From contig JAMZAV010000009.1 of assembly GCA_024449915.1 (NCBI GenBank), forward strand, positions 310,001 through 374,000: a DNA stretch of 64,000 nt, in the 5' to 3' direction. The translations under genes were made by a program, and so were the position numbers. Of the stretch, positions 22,370-34,157 are shown piece by piece. The notes beneath the pieces are model-generated. The model did no database searches. It was not told the origin of the DNA and was given only the letters and a program-made list of their open reading frames with translations. The DNA is from Sweltsa coloradensis (taxonomy: Eukaryota; Arthropoda; Insecta; Plecoptera; Chloroperlidae). Numbering within the stretch: position 1 is the stretch's first letter; each line of letters opens with the position of its first letter.

Positions 22370-24329
22370 TTCGTGAAAACTATTTTATTAAATGTTCAAC
22401 ATTTCAGTCACCTGTGGCGTTCAACGTTTTGTCTTTTATATCTCATTAAAGTTTTGATTAATTCTTCTATTTACACTATGCATTACTTTCAATGGTTATT
22501 CCGTCTAAGAACTAAACGATTATTTCAATCATCAAATTGATACAGTAATGAATTGTTCAAATAACATTTTGACAAGTAATTAATTCTCTGTATGTTTCGT
22601 CCGTTTTATAACTAGCATTTGCAACCGTTACATTAGCTGTTTTTTTTTTGGTAGACCATTTTTATTTGTTTTGTGCCTAATTAATACACGCATCAAAATT
22701 ATCCTGTTATATTCTGGTTAAGTTGCAATTGAGTTTTCACCTGTTTAAAAACCTTCTTTCAGCATCAAATGTGAATTTTTTTTAAGTACGGTTAGTACAT
22801 AAGAAAGGTGGTTGATAATTTCTTTAAGTTTTATTGTAATAACGAAGTCAAAAAATTATGCAGTAAACGAAGTCGCCTAGAGGTGATTGCTTGCATCTAT
22901 CTGCGACCTTAATGCTAGTTACACAATTACGTAACGAGCTTTAGAGCTAATTGTGCATGTACTTGGAATACCAATAACAGTACTCGGTTCAGTGTCCTGC
23001 GACGCTGATGTAGGCTTGTTGTAGGCGTGTACAGGCAGGGAGGGATACAGCAGCCAGACGAGACCAAATACTTAATTATCTTACGAACCTTTTACAATTA
23101 TCATTACTAATAATAATACTCATTAAACTTGTTATTATAATTCTTGGTTGAACATATTCACTACCAAATCGCACTGATCAACTATCTAAGTAGTTTTAAA
23201 ATCGTAAGTTATAATGTTATATATATAACTTGTTTCTCTCTATATTTTAAAAAGTAAAAGTTTGTACATATCTTATGTTGGCTTTGACTGAAATAAATAT
23301 TTATGTTTGAAAATTTTTCTCATTTTGCTAAGTTTTTTTTAACGAGAGACGAGACTGAATTAAACATGCATGATCTTCTGAATGTAGATTATCCTTCAAA
23401 AAACCTGTATACACTTTAGATATCGAGAGAGAATTTTAATTTTAGAATCAATTTATCCCATGTCAAGCTAATGCTATGTACCAAGCGATCGGCAGTCAAG
23501 AGCGCTATCTTTTAAAAACACCGCTTCGTATTAATTCAACAAAGTAAGGTCATTAATCTAAATTATTGTACAACGTCCAACCCATCCCCCGATATACACG
23601 TTAGTGGCCGGGTTGTGGGGAAATGCTCTCCACACAGAGTGCTAACAGATAATTGTCCTCATTTGTAAATGAGTTTCACAACTCAATGGGATGAAAATTA
23701 AATAAACTCGACCCATATACGTCACACTTGTTGCAACATGCACTCTTCATCTTCATATTAATTCTAAATCCTGGAATCAAGTTATCTTTTCTCAACCTAA
23801 TATTATATATATATAAAAAGTAGTTGGAGGTCAAAAGCGTTTTATCATAATAACATCGTAAAAGTTGTGAGAGATTGTTCAATTTTACTAGCGTCTCAAA
23901 GTCTATACAGTTAGTCCAGGTTTGCCGTACATAACCTGTGCTTGCAATATTTCGTCTGCAAGATTTTGTCTTACCAATATAAATTAAGCTCAAACTACGC
24001 TTTACGTTACTTAAAAATTGAATTTATAAATGTTATTAATTTACAGTAAGATAAGTAAAGGATTCAGTAAAAAGTGTAGAGGATTAAACGATTTTATTCG
24101 ATGTAACCATTGGGCAATAAAATAAATAACTTTGATTTGTTTGCCATGTTTAACACAACATTTCAATTCAACAAAGTGTTGGCGATTCAAGTTCAATTCC
24201 CTACCGGAAATACTTTCTACAAGATTTACTTAAACTTTCTTTAGTTAACCTAATATCTCGGACGTTCTTTCGTGACACAAAACATAAACTTAGAACTATA
24301 AGGGTTGCATATCTACTGCCCTTGTGGCA
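22370..24329. other. Non-coding stretch, nothing recognised
   Basis: No supported exon. A weak B-box-like AGTTCAATTCCC lies at about 24191 without a convincing A-box. The remainder is A/T-rich. Confidence 0.45.
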
Positions 24330-24511
24330 AGGTGTCCAGGTGTTGTGAATCTAGTGTTTTCCTGTGCCCCATCTATAGGTGTCCAGGTGTTGTGAATTTA
24401 ATGTTTTCCTGTGCCCCATCTAGGTGTCCAGGAGTTGTGAATCTAGTGCTTTCCTGTGCCTCTTCTAGGTGTCCAGGTGCTGTGAATCTAGTGTTTTCCT
24501 TTGTCCCCCCC
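24330..24511 (+). repeat. Four tandem copies of a 45-47-bp unit
   Basis: Units start at 24330, 24377, 24422 and 24467 with AGGTGTCCAGGTGTTGTGAA, followed by TCTAGTGTTTTCCTGTGCCC. The first period is 47 bp and the others are 45 bp. Units differ by only a few substitutions. The 45-bp period is a multiple of three, so an open frame runs through the array (24305-24550), but nothing else suggests coding. A C8-9 run follows at about 24507. Confidence 0.95.
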
Positions 24512-25395
24512 CCCTCCTCCCCACCACCTCAAGGTCGGGGTGAATTTTAGAGCACGTGCCTCCAACAGCTCTAAATCACTTTGTTTCGTCAATACCAACC
24601 CTTCACTTCCATTTCGGCCTCTTTCCTTCCTTTATCTTCCTCAATGTAATCGCATTTTCTTCTTTGTGTCTGTCGTACGTGTTCCTCGCCATTTTCTCGG
24701 GGAAATGGCGGGGTAAAAGTTTTATGGGCTAGGTTTCTTCGCACTGATACAGGCAATCCTCTCAACACGGTTCGGTCTAGCCTAGAAAACTCGCTTCGAT
24801 TGTGAATCAGTCCACGTGCAATCCTGGCCTCGCGGATTGACCAGTTTAACAGCTTGCACGTGCTGCTTTCTAGATGGTTATAATATCAAATTTTAATCTC
24901 CTTCTGTCTGTTTCGTCCTTTTTATGGACCACATTATTTATTTTGTTTGCTCTCTTGGGAACTGTAGTGTCATTTATTGGGTTTAAGCAATTTTGTATCT
25001 TGAAGGTGATACCTTACGGAATTTGCAGGGATAAGGTTTGTTCTTCTATACATTACGTTGAATTGCCTCTGAATGCATTTGCAGTTTTAAAGATGTGAAC
25101 ATCTGTATTTAACCACATAAATATGACACCAATAGAAGCGTGGCATATTGTATTTTTTCCCAAACAAACAAACACTTTATTTTTATGTTGTAGCAATTAC
25201 ATCAAATTAATAACACAAGAAATACCTGGGAATACACCTATCAACTTTCAACTATAATCGACTATCATTACCTAAATAAAATCATTGATAAACCTATGTC
25301 CAAATGGCACCAGTTGAAAGTCAATACAATATTTTTATCGGCTACGAATCATGTGCAATTAATAGATTTTACTATAACTCTGATACAATTTAGTT
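24512..25395. other. Non-coding stretch, nothing recognised
   Basis: Contains CACGTG words near 24544, 24811 and 24857, and no supported exon. A hydrophobic 74-codon frame at 24874-25098 resembles translated T-rich DNA. Confidence 0.45.
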
Positions 25396-25545
25396 TTGTT
25401 ACGATGTTGTATCTTGATTATTTATTTTAAAAGGAACAGTTGCAAAAGAAGTTCTGACCCGGCACCTCCACCAAAACCATAGAAATTTTCGATTTTTTTT
25501 TCTGGGCACACTATTTGGTTTGGTTTATAATACTTCCTTTGTCGA
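25396..25545 (+). repeat. Dispersed repeat with GACCCGGCACCTCCACCA motif
   Basis: The motif is at 25456-25475. The sequence before it (ATGTTGTAT, then TATTTTAAAAGGAACA) and after it (a CACACTA-TTGGTTTGG type stretch, then TTTATAATACTTC) aligns with 31190-31345 around the motif at 31250-31269. The two copies are diverged in their flanks but identical for 18 bases at the motif. Confidence 0.65.
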
Positions 25546-25641
25546 AAACAAAAACAAAATTATTGTCGTAAAAATCATATTATTATAAAAGTTTTTTTTT
25601 AAATTTTGTTATACTTTTTTTAAAACTTATGTGGTAATTTG

Positions 25642-25712
25642 TAGGTGGGTCACTGGGTTGGGGACCAGCCGCGAAGCGCATGGAACGTAGGTGTCGAACC
25701 CCGTAAGAGGCA
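25642..25712 (+). mobile_element. tRNA-like SINE head, family F
   Basis: It contains CCGCGAAGCGCATGGAACG, then a B-box-like GGTGTCGAACCCCG and AGAGGCA. The pattern CCGAAGCG-TGG-ACG-GG-TG--TCGAA-CCCGT---AGGCA is shared with 34480-34530, so it is a repeated element. The A-box half is weak. Confidence 0.45.
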
Positions 25713-27297
25713 TGGACTTTTGTTATTGTATTTAATTATTTCGATCGGCTGGGATACCATACCAAATAATATGCAATAATAGAGACCTAAGGAGCAGCCA
25801 ACACGCTGACAAATGTACATGGTTTCACAAACTCACCCTCAAGTATAACGGAGGTTGAAATATTATCAGGGGTATGGTTTCATCTCAAACTGAACGACGT
25901 ACCTGTAACAGAAGAGACACCCGTTATTAAACATTATTTATCTAATCATCATTTTTACAAGTTTTTTTAATTCAATTCCTTATAAACATTAATTTCAAAT
26001 GGCTTAGGTAAGTTTGAATTGCCAAATAGCTTAGCAACGGCTATGTTCAATCCGAGAAACAGATGGATAATTACAGTTTGCAATTATGTTGTGAATATTT
26101 TAGTAACAATTTACTTCGACATAAGTATTATTTTAGTTACTTTTTAATTAGCAACAGTAAAAATAATAAGATAAGTATTTTCGTTGCTCTAAAATAATTA
26201 GGTCGCGGTTGAAATTATAAAGTTACATCCTTAAATTTGCGTCCATGAACAAATACCAGCTTAACAAAACATCACAATAATCAATTACAATTTACGATGA
26301 TAAATATATCCATTTCCTCGTAATGTTACACAATTCAATTTGTGCATTACACATATAAATGTATGTGTCTAATATTCAACAGTTCACACAATACTAAACG
26401 TGTAGTAGTAGATTAATGATTATTAAATACAACTCCAGCTAACCAAGTCAACAGAGCAAGTCTGAACTTCTTCCTATTTGAGTTGGTTGTGGGGTTATTT
26501 ATTAATATGGCAATGCCGTTTCCTCATTAAGAGTTTTTTATTCGGTGAATTACATGGTTGTCGGTCAACGTGTTTCCGACCGTACAGAACCCTGATTATG
26601 TCACTGCATATTGGAACACCGACTGAGCTACATACATGAACTGACATGACGGTCATACAAATCACAACAAGGAATTAAGTACAGGAATCATTTAACTTTG
26701 GTGTCGTACAACAATGAAATGCCGTTGCATTGTGTAGGGTACATAATGCAATTTTCAAAAACATTTGTAATTTTAGTTTTTCTAAATTTACGTGAAAGTT
26801 AACAGCCCTCACGATTTGAAACAATTTAATTTTTTGCATCGATACAAATTACGTATAACACAAAAGTTTTTTTGTGGGGAAAATTTTTATTTTAATCAAT
26901 TTTTTTATAAAATTTGATATGTTAAATTTTGAATCTTTACTTATTCCTGTCAGTGTCATAATTTTGGAGATAAATTTGTTTTTATCAATAAACGAGAAAC
27001 ATAAAATGTCTATGAAGTAAACTCACAAAATAATCTCAAGTCAACTAATCGCCTAACAATGAGAATATTAATATAATCGTGCTTAATGTAAGATTACTAG
27101 TGACTATTGGAACTGAACGAAGTGCTGTTTTCGATTACTTAGCTTATTCCTTGGTCCCACCATTCCTGCAAGGTTTTATATTCTATGGTGTTAAGTTGAT
27201 GGAAGACGGTCGTGTCTCAATGTGTAAATCTAGCAGTAGGTCAAGCAGGAATGATTCAGTCATCCATTATAGAAGTGTCGTATTTAAGCCTAGGCAA
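25713..27297. other. Non-coding stretch, nothing recognised
   Basis: Strongly A/T-rich with no supported exon, tandem array or inverted-repeat pair that I can see. Confidence 0.5.
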
Positions 27298-27349
27298 CCT
27301 AGGCAGCTGCCTAGGGACACCTCACTACCTAAGCCTCAACACGGCCCTG
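27298..27349 (-). mobile_element. Isolated hAT-like terminus with palindrome
   Basis: CCTAGGCAGCTGCCTAGG at 27298-27315 is a perfect 18-bp palindrome. The stretch ends in CACGGCCCTG at 27349, i.e. CAGGGCCGTG read on the minus strand. Many hAT elements start CAGGGCCG and have CCTAGGC-type subterminal palindromes. I could not find the matching second end, so this is a truncated remnant or a chance resemblance. Confidence 0.3.
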
Positions 27350-28249
27350 CATTCTAGTCTACAGCAACAAATGAATCATATGCTGCTGAATAGAAACTAG
27401 AGCGAGCTACCTAGCAGCCATAGTGATAACATGAGTGGGTACTTTGTGGAAGACCACACCTGATACAGCTACTCTCTTTATTTAAACACGTTTTACACAA
27501 GATAACACCCTGTCTTTTCGTTAAGGATGGTGACATTCTGGTAATTCTTCACAGTTATACATTATATAATAAACTATAACATTGTAGCACATTTCAGTCG
27601 CGATTTTTCCGGCATGTATTTATGAAAAATTTAAAGATACACATTTAAAGCTTCTTTCTGGTTTTATTCTCATATCTCTTTAAGTAAGTAGTAGTAATAA
27701 GCCTCTATCGTATTCTTTATAGGTTCGTTACGCATTGTTTTATCTTTTGTTCCAGTCATCAATTCGCATTATGTTATTAGGAAAATATTCTTGCATTCTC
27801 AATTAATTCAAATACAACACATTGTTTCAAAATGAGAATCAATTTTCAACATTCGATGTCGGTGTTTTATGTATTTAACGATGAGCCGCCATTGTGGAAT
27901 TAAACTTGAAACACAAAAGGTTGTATTTACTCTCAAGTTCATGTTGTTCTTCGCATCGGATCTAGGCGAGGCTTCATTATATTCCAAGAAACTGATACCT
28001 TTGTTGATACGCCACGCAGAAAGCAATTCTTTATAATGATTGCATTTTATTTTCATTTCATTTCTCCCAACAAAACCTTTCTAAATGTATACTTAAAAGA
28101 GAAAAAATTATCGATATCAATTTAATATTCACAACTTCGCACTTAAAATATGTTTTTGCGTGGTGTTTAAAGGGGCGTTATTTTTTGTTGATACCGTGAT
28201 GATCGATAGATGGTCTATTTGCCGACGCGCTCTCAATAATTCATGAGGT
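27350..28249. other. Non-coding stretch, nothing recognised
   Basis: No supported exon or repeat boundary. Confidence 0.5.
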
Positions 28250-28571
28250 CCCACTCACTCAACTCACTCACTCTGTCGTATCGACTCGTGCAATCGAGAA
28301 CAATAAGTGAACGAGATACACTCGCACCACCTTGCGAATATATGCACGATAAGACTGGCGGGAGAATACTAGATCACTCACTCACTCGCTCACTCACTCA
28401 CTCACCACTCACTCACTCCTCCACTCACTCACTCACTCCACCACTCACTCACTCACTCCTCACTCACTCACCCACTCACTCACTCAACTCACTCACTCAC
28501 TCACTCACTCACTCACTCACTCACGCACTCACCAGTCGCTCACTCACCTCACTCACTCACTCACTCACTCT
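28250..28571. repeat. (ACTC)n tetranucleotide array in two blocks
   Basis: A short block lies at 28250-28275 and a long one at 28374-28571. The main unit is ACTC, with interruptions such as GCTC, CCACTC and CTCC. The open frame through it (Ser/Leu/Thr/His-rich) is an artefact of the repeat. Confidence 0.95.
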
Positions 28572-29182
28572 GAAATATTTGTATTATGAGGACTAGTTTT
28601 CCTACGTTTTTACAAGAGAAAACATGTTTACAAATATTTGAAAGTGTAAATAGATTGTTATTGATATACTCAATAGCGCGAAGGAAAAATTAATTTAACT
28701 GCATCGTTGTTGGTATAATCATCTGAACGAAACACCAATGTTTGACTTTTCTTTTTTTATTTCAATTTTTATTTTGTAGAATGGAATTGGACATAAAAGT
28801 AATTCTCGATTTTGATTTTAATCTATTCTCAAATTGTGTTAACGATTTGTCAACTATGAATTAGCTACCAAAAAGTTTCAACAATCAAATTTCGAATCCC
28901 ATACTTTGTTAGAATGTCATCACCCCTTCCCCTTTCTCCTCTCCCGTTCCCCCAATTTCTCTCCCGCGAATTCCTAGAATTTCAGTTTCGATCACAAATT
29001 GATTGCTAATTCAGGCCATCAGCGCGACTCGACCCATCTCACTGTCTATTACCCTCGGATGAAACTGTCATGTTTCCGCGACCACGTCCCTCTCTCGGCC
29101 TAACCTCCGCAGCCACCATGCTGAAATATTGATCAGACCAAAGAGGCGACACAGGCGTCTTGTTGAAATCTGAAAACCGTTT
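28572..29182. other. Non-coding stretch, nothing recognised
   Basis: There is a pyrimidine-rich stretch near 28.92-28.97 kb. No supported gene. Confidence 0.5.
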
Positions 29183-29426
29183 CGCACTAGGCCTACACTA
29201 GCCCTGCACTAGATCTATACACAAGCCCTGCACTAGTCCTGCACTAGCCCTACACTAGCCCTACACAAGCCCTGCACTAGATCTATACACAAGCCCTGCA
29301 CTAGCCCTGCCCTAGACCTATACACATGCCCTGCACCATTCTTGCACTAGATTGCCCTAGCCCTGCACTAGTCCTGCACTAGATTGCCTAAGACCTGCAC
29401 TAGACCTGCACTAGCCCTGCACTAGC
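29183..29426. repeat. 12-bp minisatellite, unit CCCTGCACTAGN, with higher-order variants
   Basis: About 20 units follow the pattern (C/T)CCTGCACTAG plus one or two bases. Variant units CTACACTAG, CTACACAAG and ATCTATACACAAG recur in the same order twice (about 29211-29235 and 29280-29300), showing that multi-unit blocks were duplicated. The variant ATTGCC also occurs twice nearer the right end. Confidence 0.93.
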
Positions 29427-30844
29427 CGAGTCGATCAGTTGAACGTACGAAAAAGGCAATATTTAAACTTTTAATCAAAACCGGATTTAGCAATCCCGCA
29501 TGGGGCTTGTTCGTAAAATGCTGAAGATTATCACTTTATCATGGCATGCGTTATTCTTTGTAATGGTAAAGTTTTAGTGATAGAATTCCCCAAGTCTTTA
29601 GTATAACGTTAAGAGCTCTAATAACAGTTTTGAAATTGTTGTAATTTTTTAGTCTTTAATAATGTTTACATGCAAATTGGATAGTTGCTCGTCAAATTAG
29701 TCCATAGTTGATTTAGACTTATTTAAAACTAAAACCTGGCGTTATCTTTATTAGCCTGTGAAAGTGTAACTTTTTTATAATTAACAAAACGTATTTCTCA
29801 ACGTATTTTCTCGCGCGTGAGATTTAATGTTGCGTTAAAAAATATAAAACAAACTCTCTGTACAAGTATGTATGATCAATAATGTGACTGCTTTCGTTTT
29901 GGCGCAGGAATGCCCCAAGTATGACAGGATTCTCTAAAGAACCAAGTTTTCCTGCGCGATGCATACTTTTCTTCCTCGTAACATTCTTAAGGGATGAGGT
30001 CCCTTCTACACGTTAAGCTCAGAGCCACCACGGAAAATACTTTCAGGTATTGAGGAGTTCTTCTTTTTCACGAGAGAGTTTTCGCCTGGGGTTTTATTCC
30101 GAAATATTTAGGTAAGGTGGTGACTCGAATGTGGACATCGTAGAAGAGTAAAGTGTTGATAACTGTCAAAACTGTGAACAATAAAACTGTAATGATGTCT
30201 TTCAATGCAGATAAAATCGTAAAATTTCTTCTAAACGCGCAGGAATTGCAAACGATTGTTTGACTTAACATTTTTCATTAGTTTAATTTTATGACTATAT
30301 GTTTTTCGTTTATTTGAAAGGCCTTAAAGTTTTAATGAGCCAAACAAAACCTAATATTTAAACACACCTGACATGAAGAAACATTGTTTTAATTACTCTG
30401 TTCGTTAATTATTTGAATGTGAGCTCTCGAGTAAACCTCTCTACGGCAGCAACAGCACACAACTCCTCTTGAACTGTACAATACGTCAGCTGTTCAAATA
30501 ACCCACAATTTCTTTGTACGTTAGCATAATATTTGCTTGCAAGTGACGGGTGACGCGTAAACACGGCTGAGATCGATGAAGTAGGGGAGTGTGTTGCCAA
30601 CGTGTTGCGCACGTGGCAAGCTTCTCTGGCGACTTAACCTCAGCGAAGAAGTACTCGAGAAACAGGTGTGTTTGTCTATATTTAGTTATAAAAATCGATT
30701 TTATAGTGAAATATAGAATAGTTATTCTGCATGATTACAATACATGTGTTAGTGTTTCGTTGAAGGAAAAATTACATACAATAACATTTAATTACGTTTC
30801 CATTTATACCTTTCTTTTGTATTCATCGTATCAGTGAATTGGTA
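29427..30844. other. Non-coding stretch, nothing recognised
   Basis: No supported exon or repeat boundary. Open frames are 82 codons or shorter and lack motifs. Confidence 0.5.
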
Positions 30845-30904
30845 ACCGACGGAGGCACGATACTGATTAAGAAGGTCTCTGGTTCGATAACCACTATCGG
30901 CAAG
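30845..30904 (+). mobile_element. tRNA-like fragment
   Basis: Contains ACTGATTAAGAAGGTCTCTGG followed directly by the B-box-like GGTTCGATAACC and TATCGGC. The T arm partly closes and the rest is degraded. It is probably the remains of a SINE head. Confidence 0.35.
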
Positions 30905-31189
30905 TCTAAAAGTTGTATTTTTCTTGTTGTTGTTACCTTTAGACATCCCATGTGTACGAGTACCCTTTGCCTGGTCAGCTATCTACTCTCGACAGACCAT
31001 AAAAATCTAATTATTTATCATTATTTATTGTATCAGCTACAAGGCGAAAAATAGGACAATAAAATGTGGTGTTACACGTTTAATCTAAAATAATAAAATT
31101 TACTTGTATGACGTTGAATTACAAGGAATCAACACGTTGTTAAACTGTAATAAAAACGATTGAGATTCTTAAACCTTATTCATTGTAAC

Positions 31190-31360
31190 TGTAGCTGTTA
31201 TTATGTTTATGATATTGTATGCTCTATTTTAAAAGAATCAACATGTTCTGACCCGGCACCTCCACCAAATCCAGCGTGGTTTTCAATCTTGATTAAATTT
31301 GACTGAATTTGACACACTAAATTGTGTTTGGTTTATAATAACTTCTCAGTCAAACTAAAA
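31190..31360 (+). repeat. Dispersed repeat with GACCCGGCACCTCCACCA motif
   Basis: The motif is at 31250-31269. Flanks align with 25396-25545: upstream TATGTT-ATGATATTGTAT and CTATTTTAAAAGAATCAACA, downstream CACACTAAATTGTGTTTGG and TTTATAATAACTTC. Outside the motif the copies differ at many positions. Confidence 0.65.
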
Positions 31361-31892
31361 TTGTATTTAAATAAATATTAACTGTATTCATTGTTTACAG
31401 TTATGTTTTGTGAGTTATTGTTTCGACTAATTTAATAATTTCAAAATCGAAACACGCGAATTATTTATTCATAAAAAATAAAATTTTATTTTAATCAAAC
31501 TAAAAATAATCCATTTTTAGGATATATTGAAGTAACTTTACAATTAAATGAAGGATTAATGACTACCAACCCAAGTAAAGCTGCACTTGGTTGAAAACCT
31601 TACTTTGCGTCGGACAACGCGCAAGTGGCGCACTCATCTGTCTATGCGTGAGTTACAAACTAAACCACAGTGGATATCGAACTAATTGTTCAACGGGTAA
31701 ATTGATACTAATCAGAAGTTACTTACTAGCAACACGACTAATTATCGTACACGGCTACAATGCGGCCATAGTTATTGAAAAGAAGAAATGTGATGTAGCC
31801 ATTACCTATTTTTAAATTGTATAATTTGAACACATCATCACCGGTAATAATTTCAACGAAGTTTTACTAAAATCAATCAACGCCTGGCCTAA
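31361..31892. other. Non-coding stretch, nothing recognised
   Basis: A/T-rich, no supported exon. Confidence 0.5.
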
Positions 31893-32651
31893 TTGGATGA
31901 GCGAAGCGAAGACTTCAATTTCACTGACCCCCAAAAAATTTAGCTCGGGTTTTTTTTTTTTGTTTGTTTCATTGTTTTTTTTTTGTCTGTTTGTTACTCT
32001 CTACCAGGCAAAAGGCATATCCGATCTTGATGAAAATTTGACAGGACCTTCGAAATCTCTGAACTTAGAGGTGTATTGTTTTTGGGTACAATCGAAGAAA
32101 TATTTCTCATGAATATCGTACTTTTACGATTTTTTTCGATTTTTAGTGCGATATTTTCGTGACATTTGGGCCAATTCTGACCAAACGGGTGGGGCTAAAA
32201 CGTTCATATTATACATGGACATTAAGGTTATGGTGATGTAGTACCTTTTGAAAGAAAAAGTTGAAAAAGTTAGCCAGAATCCATAGAAATAAAGCTTTTA
32301 ATATAAGTTTTTTGATTTTTTGTGCGATATTTTCGTGCCATTTGGGCCAATTCTGACCAAACTGGTGGGGCTACAACGTTCATATTATACATGGACATTA
32401 AGGTTATGGTGATGTAGTACCTTTTAAAAGAAAAAGTTTAAATAGTTAGCCAGAATCTATAGAAATAAAGCTTTTAATATAAGTTTTTTACAGTAAATAA
32501 TACCAATTGACAGGTAACAAAAGAAACTTGACAACAATCAGCTACAATGCGTAGGCAGCAAAACAAAGAACTTGCAAAAGTAAAGATATCCCATGCAAAC
32601 TAAAAATTTTAAAAAGCTCATCCATCAACGCGGCGGGACTTTAGCGTTTTC
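31893..32651 (+). mobile_element. 0.76-kb unclassified mobile repeat, copy 1
   Basis: It starts TTGGATGAGCGAAGCGAAG and is nearly identical to 32767-33518. It holds two internal units of about 176 bp (marker GTGCGATATTTTCGTG at 32146 and 32322), each with CCAATTCTGACCAAAC, a CATGGACATTAAGGTTATGG stretch and AGAAATAAAGC. The 3' end has AACGC and GCGTT arms around a G-rich loop, then TTTTCCTAG. A short hairpin followed by CTAG is compatible with a Helitron 3' end (CTRR), but no TC start is evident. The short open frame at 31897-32112 is not a gene. Confidence 0.65.
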
Positions 32652-32766
32652 CTAGTTACAACAATGCAGTTTGGTTTAGGCTTAGGCCCACATGCCCATC
32701 CTATCATCATCCCGACACTTATCTTACATTGTATCTTTCTTTCTCTGTTATCTTTTCTTAAAATAT
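32652..32766. other. Spacer between the two repeat copies
   Basis: 115 bp of unique-looking sequence with no feature seen. Confidence 0.6.
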
Positions 32767-33518
32767 TTGGATGAGCGAAGCGAAGACTTCAATTTCACTG
32801 ACCCCCAAAAAATTTAGCTCGGGTGTTTTTTTTTTTTTGTTGTTTTTTTGTTTGTTTTGTGTCTGTTTGTTAACTCTCTACCAGGCAAACGGCATATCCG
32901 ATCTTGATGAAAATTTGACAGGACCTTCGAAATCTCTGAAATTAGAGGTGTATTGTTTTTGGGTACAATCGAAGAAATATTTCTCATGAATATCGTACTT
33001 TTACGATTTTTTTCGATTTTTAGTGCGATATTTTCGTGACATTTGGGTTAATTCTGACCAAACGGGTGGGGCTACAACGTTCATATTATACATGGACATT
33101 AAGGTTATGGTGATGTAGTACCTTTGAAACAAAAAGTTGAAAAAGTTAGCCAGAATCCATAGAAATAAAGCTTTTAATATAAGTTTTTGATTTTTGTGCG
33201 ATATTTTCGTGCCATTTGGGCCAATTCTGACCAAACTGGTTGGGCTACAACGTTCATATATACATGGACATTAAGGTTATGGTGATGTAGTACCTTTTAA
33301 AGAAAAAGTTAAATAGTTAGCCAAAATCTATAGAAATAAAGCTTTTATATAAGTTTTTTACGGAAAATATACCAATTGCAGGTACAAAAGAAACTTGACA
33401 ACAATCGCTGCAATGCGTATTGCTTTGGCAGCAAAACAAGAACTTGCAAAGTAAGATATCCCATGCAAATCTAAACATTTAAAAGCTCATCATCAACGCG
33501 CGGGACGTTAGCGTTTTC
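32767..33518 (+). mobile_element. 0.75-kb unclassified mobile repeat, copy 2, deletion-rich 3' half
   Basis: Same element as 31893-32651 in the same orientation. The first ~350 bp differ at few sites, apart from length changes in T runs. From about 33180 onward, single-base deletions accumulate, for example AATAATA to AATATA, GACAGG to GCAGG, CAAAGAAC to CAAGAAC and GGCGGG to GCGGG. There are few substitutions and one insertion of about 9-11 bp near 33420. That one-sided pattern is either local mutation or consensus error in the assembly. Confidence 0.65.
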
Positions 33519-34157
33519 TCTATAAAGTATTTTAAATATTTAATGCTTTTTAATTGTGTGTACTACTGCTTGATATAGGGACTTGCAATAACGTCTAGAG
33601 AGTTTGCACGTATTATTATCATAATAATATTGACATGGAAACGTACGGCGATGTATTTTCAAAGCACTATCTAGTAATTATGAGACCTTGTAAACATTTA
33701 TCATAATGATATATAATTATTTATTCCAACAATCAATGTTGATTGAGAACCTAGAAGTAACGCTTATCCGAGGGTTCTAAATTAAACATCATTATACATA
33801 GATTATCATCCTATGCACTTGATATCTGTACAAACATCTTCTACGTCATAGCGATAATCATTACAACAATCAGGATCGCATTAGTATAACCAACAATTTA
33901 AATTATTAATAACATTATTAATATTAAATGATGACACCATCAAGCTAATGGCTGACTGCGTAATCCCCCTGGGGTTGAGAGTAATGTTGAATGCTGGGGG
34001 GAAGGGGTGGAGGGGGGGGGGCGACAACTCGTACGAATCAATCACTTGGTTGATGGAAATCTCTTGACCAGCAGTGCGATTCTGTAAAATGTCGCTATAT
34101 AGCGAAGCGATCACGGTTGATATGAAATATCAATCGTTATAAATTATCGTTATCGAC
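33519..34157. other. Non-coding stretch with a G-rich tract
   Basis: Nothing gene-like. Positions 33995-34021 form a G-rich run (GGGGGG, GGGG, GG, then G10) compatible with G-quadruplex formation. Positions 34083-34110 resemble the adjacent palindromic element (CTGTAAAATGTCGCTATATAGCGA). Confidence 0.5.

Noticed and set aside
24305..24550. Cys/Pro-rich 81-codon frame
   Set aside because: Explained by the 45-bp tandem repeat; no signal peptide or spacing typical of a small secreted peptide family was evident.
28243..28596. 117-codon frame rich in His/Ser/Leu/Thr
   Set aside because: It is the translation of the (ACTC)n array.
29183..29426. CRISPR-like array
   Set aside because: Units are 12 bp, contiguous and without unique spacers; this is a minisatellite.
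31897..32989. Two nearly identical ~72-residue open frames
   Set aside because: They are the same repeat copied twice, with a hydrophobic centre from a poly-T run; the frame shows length changes in T tracts and no protein feature.
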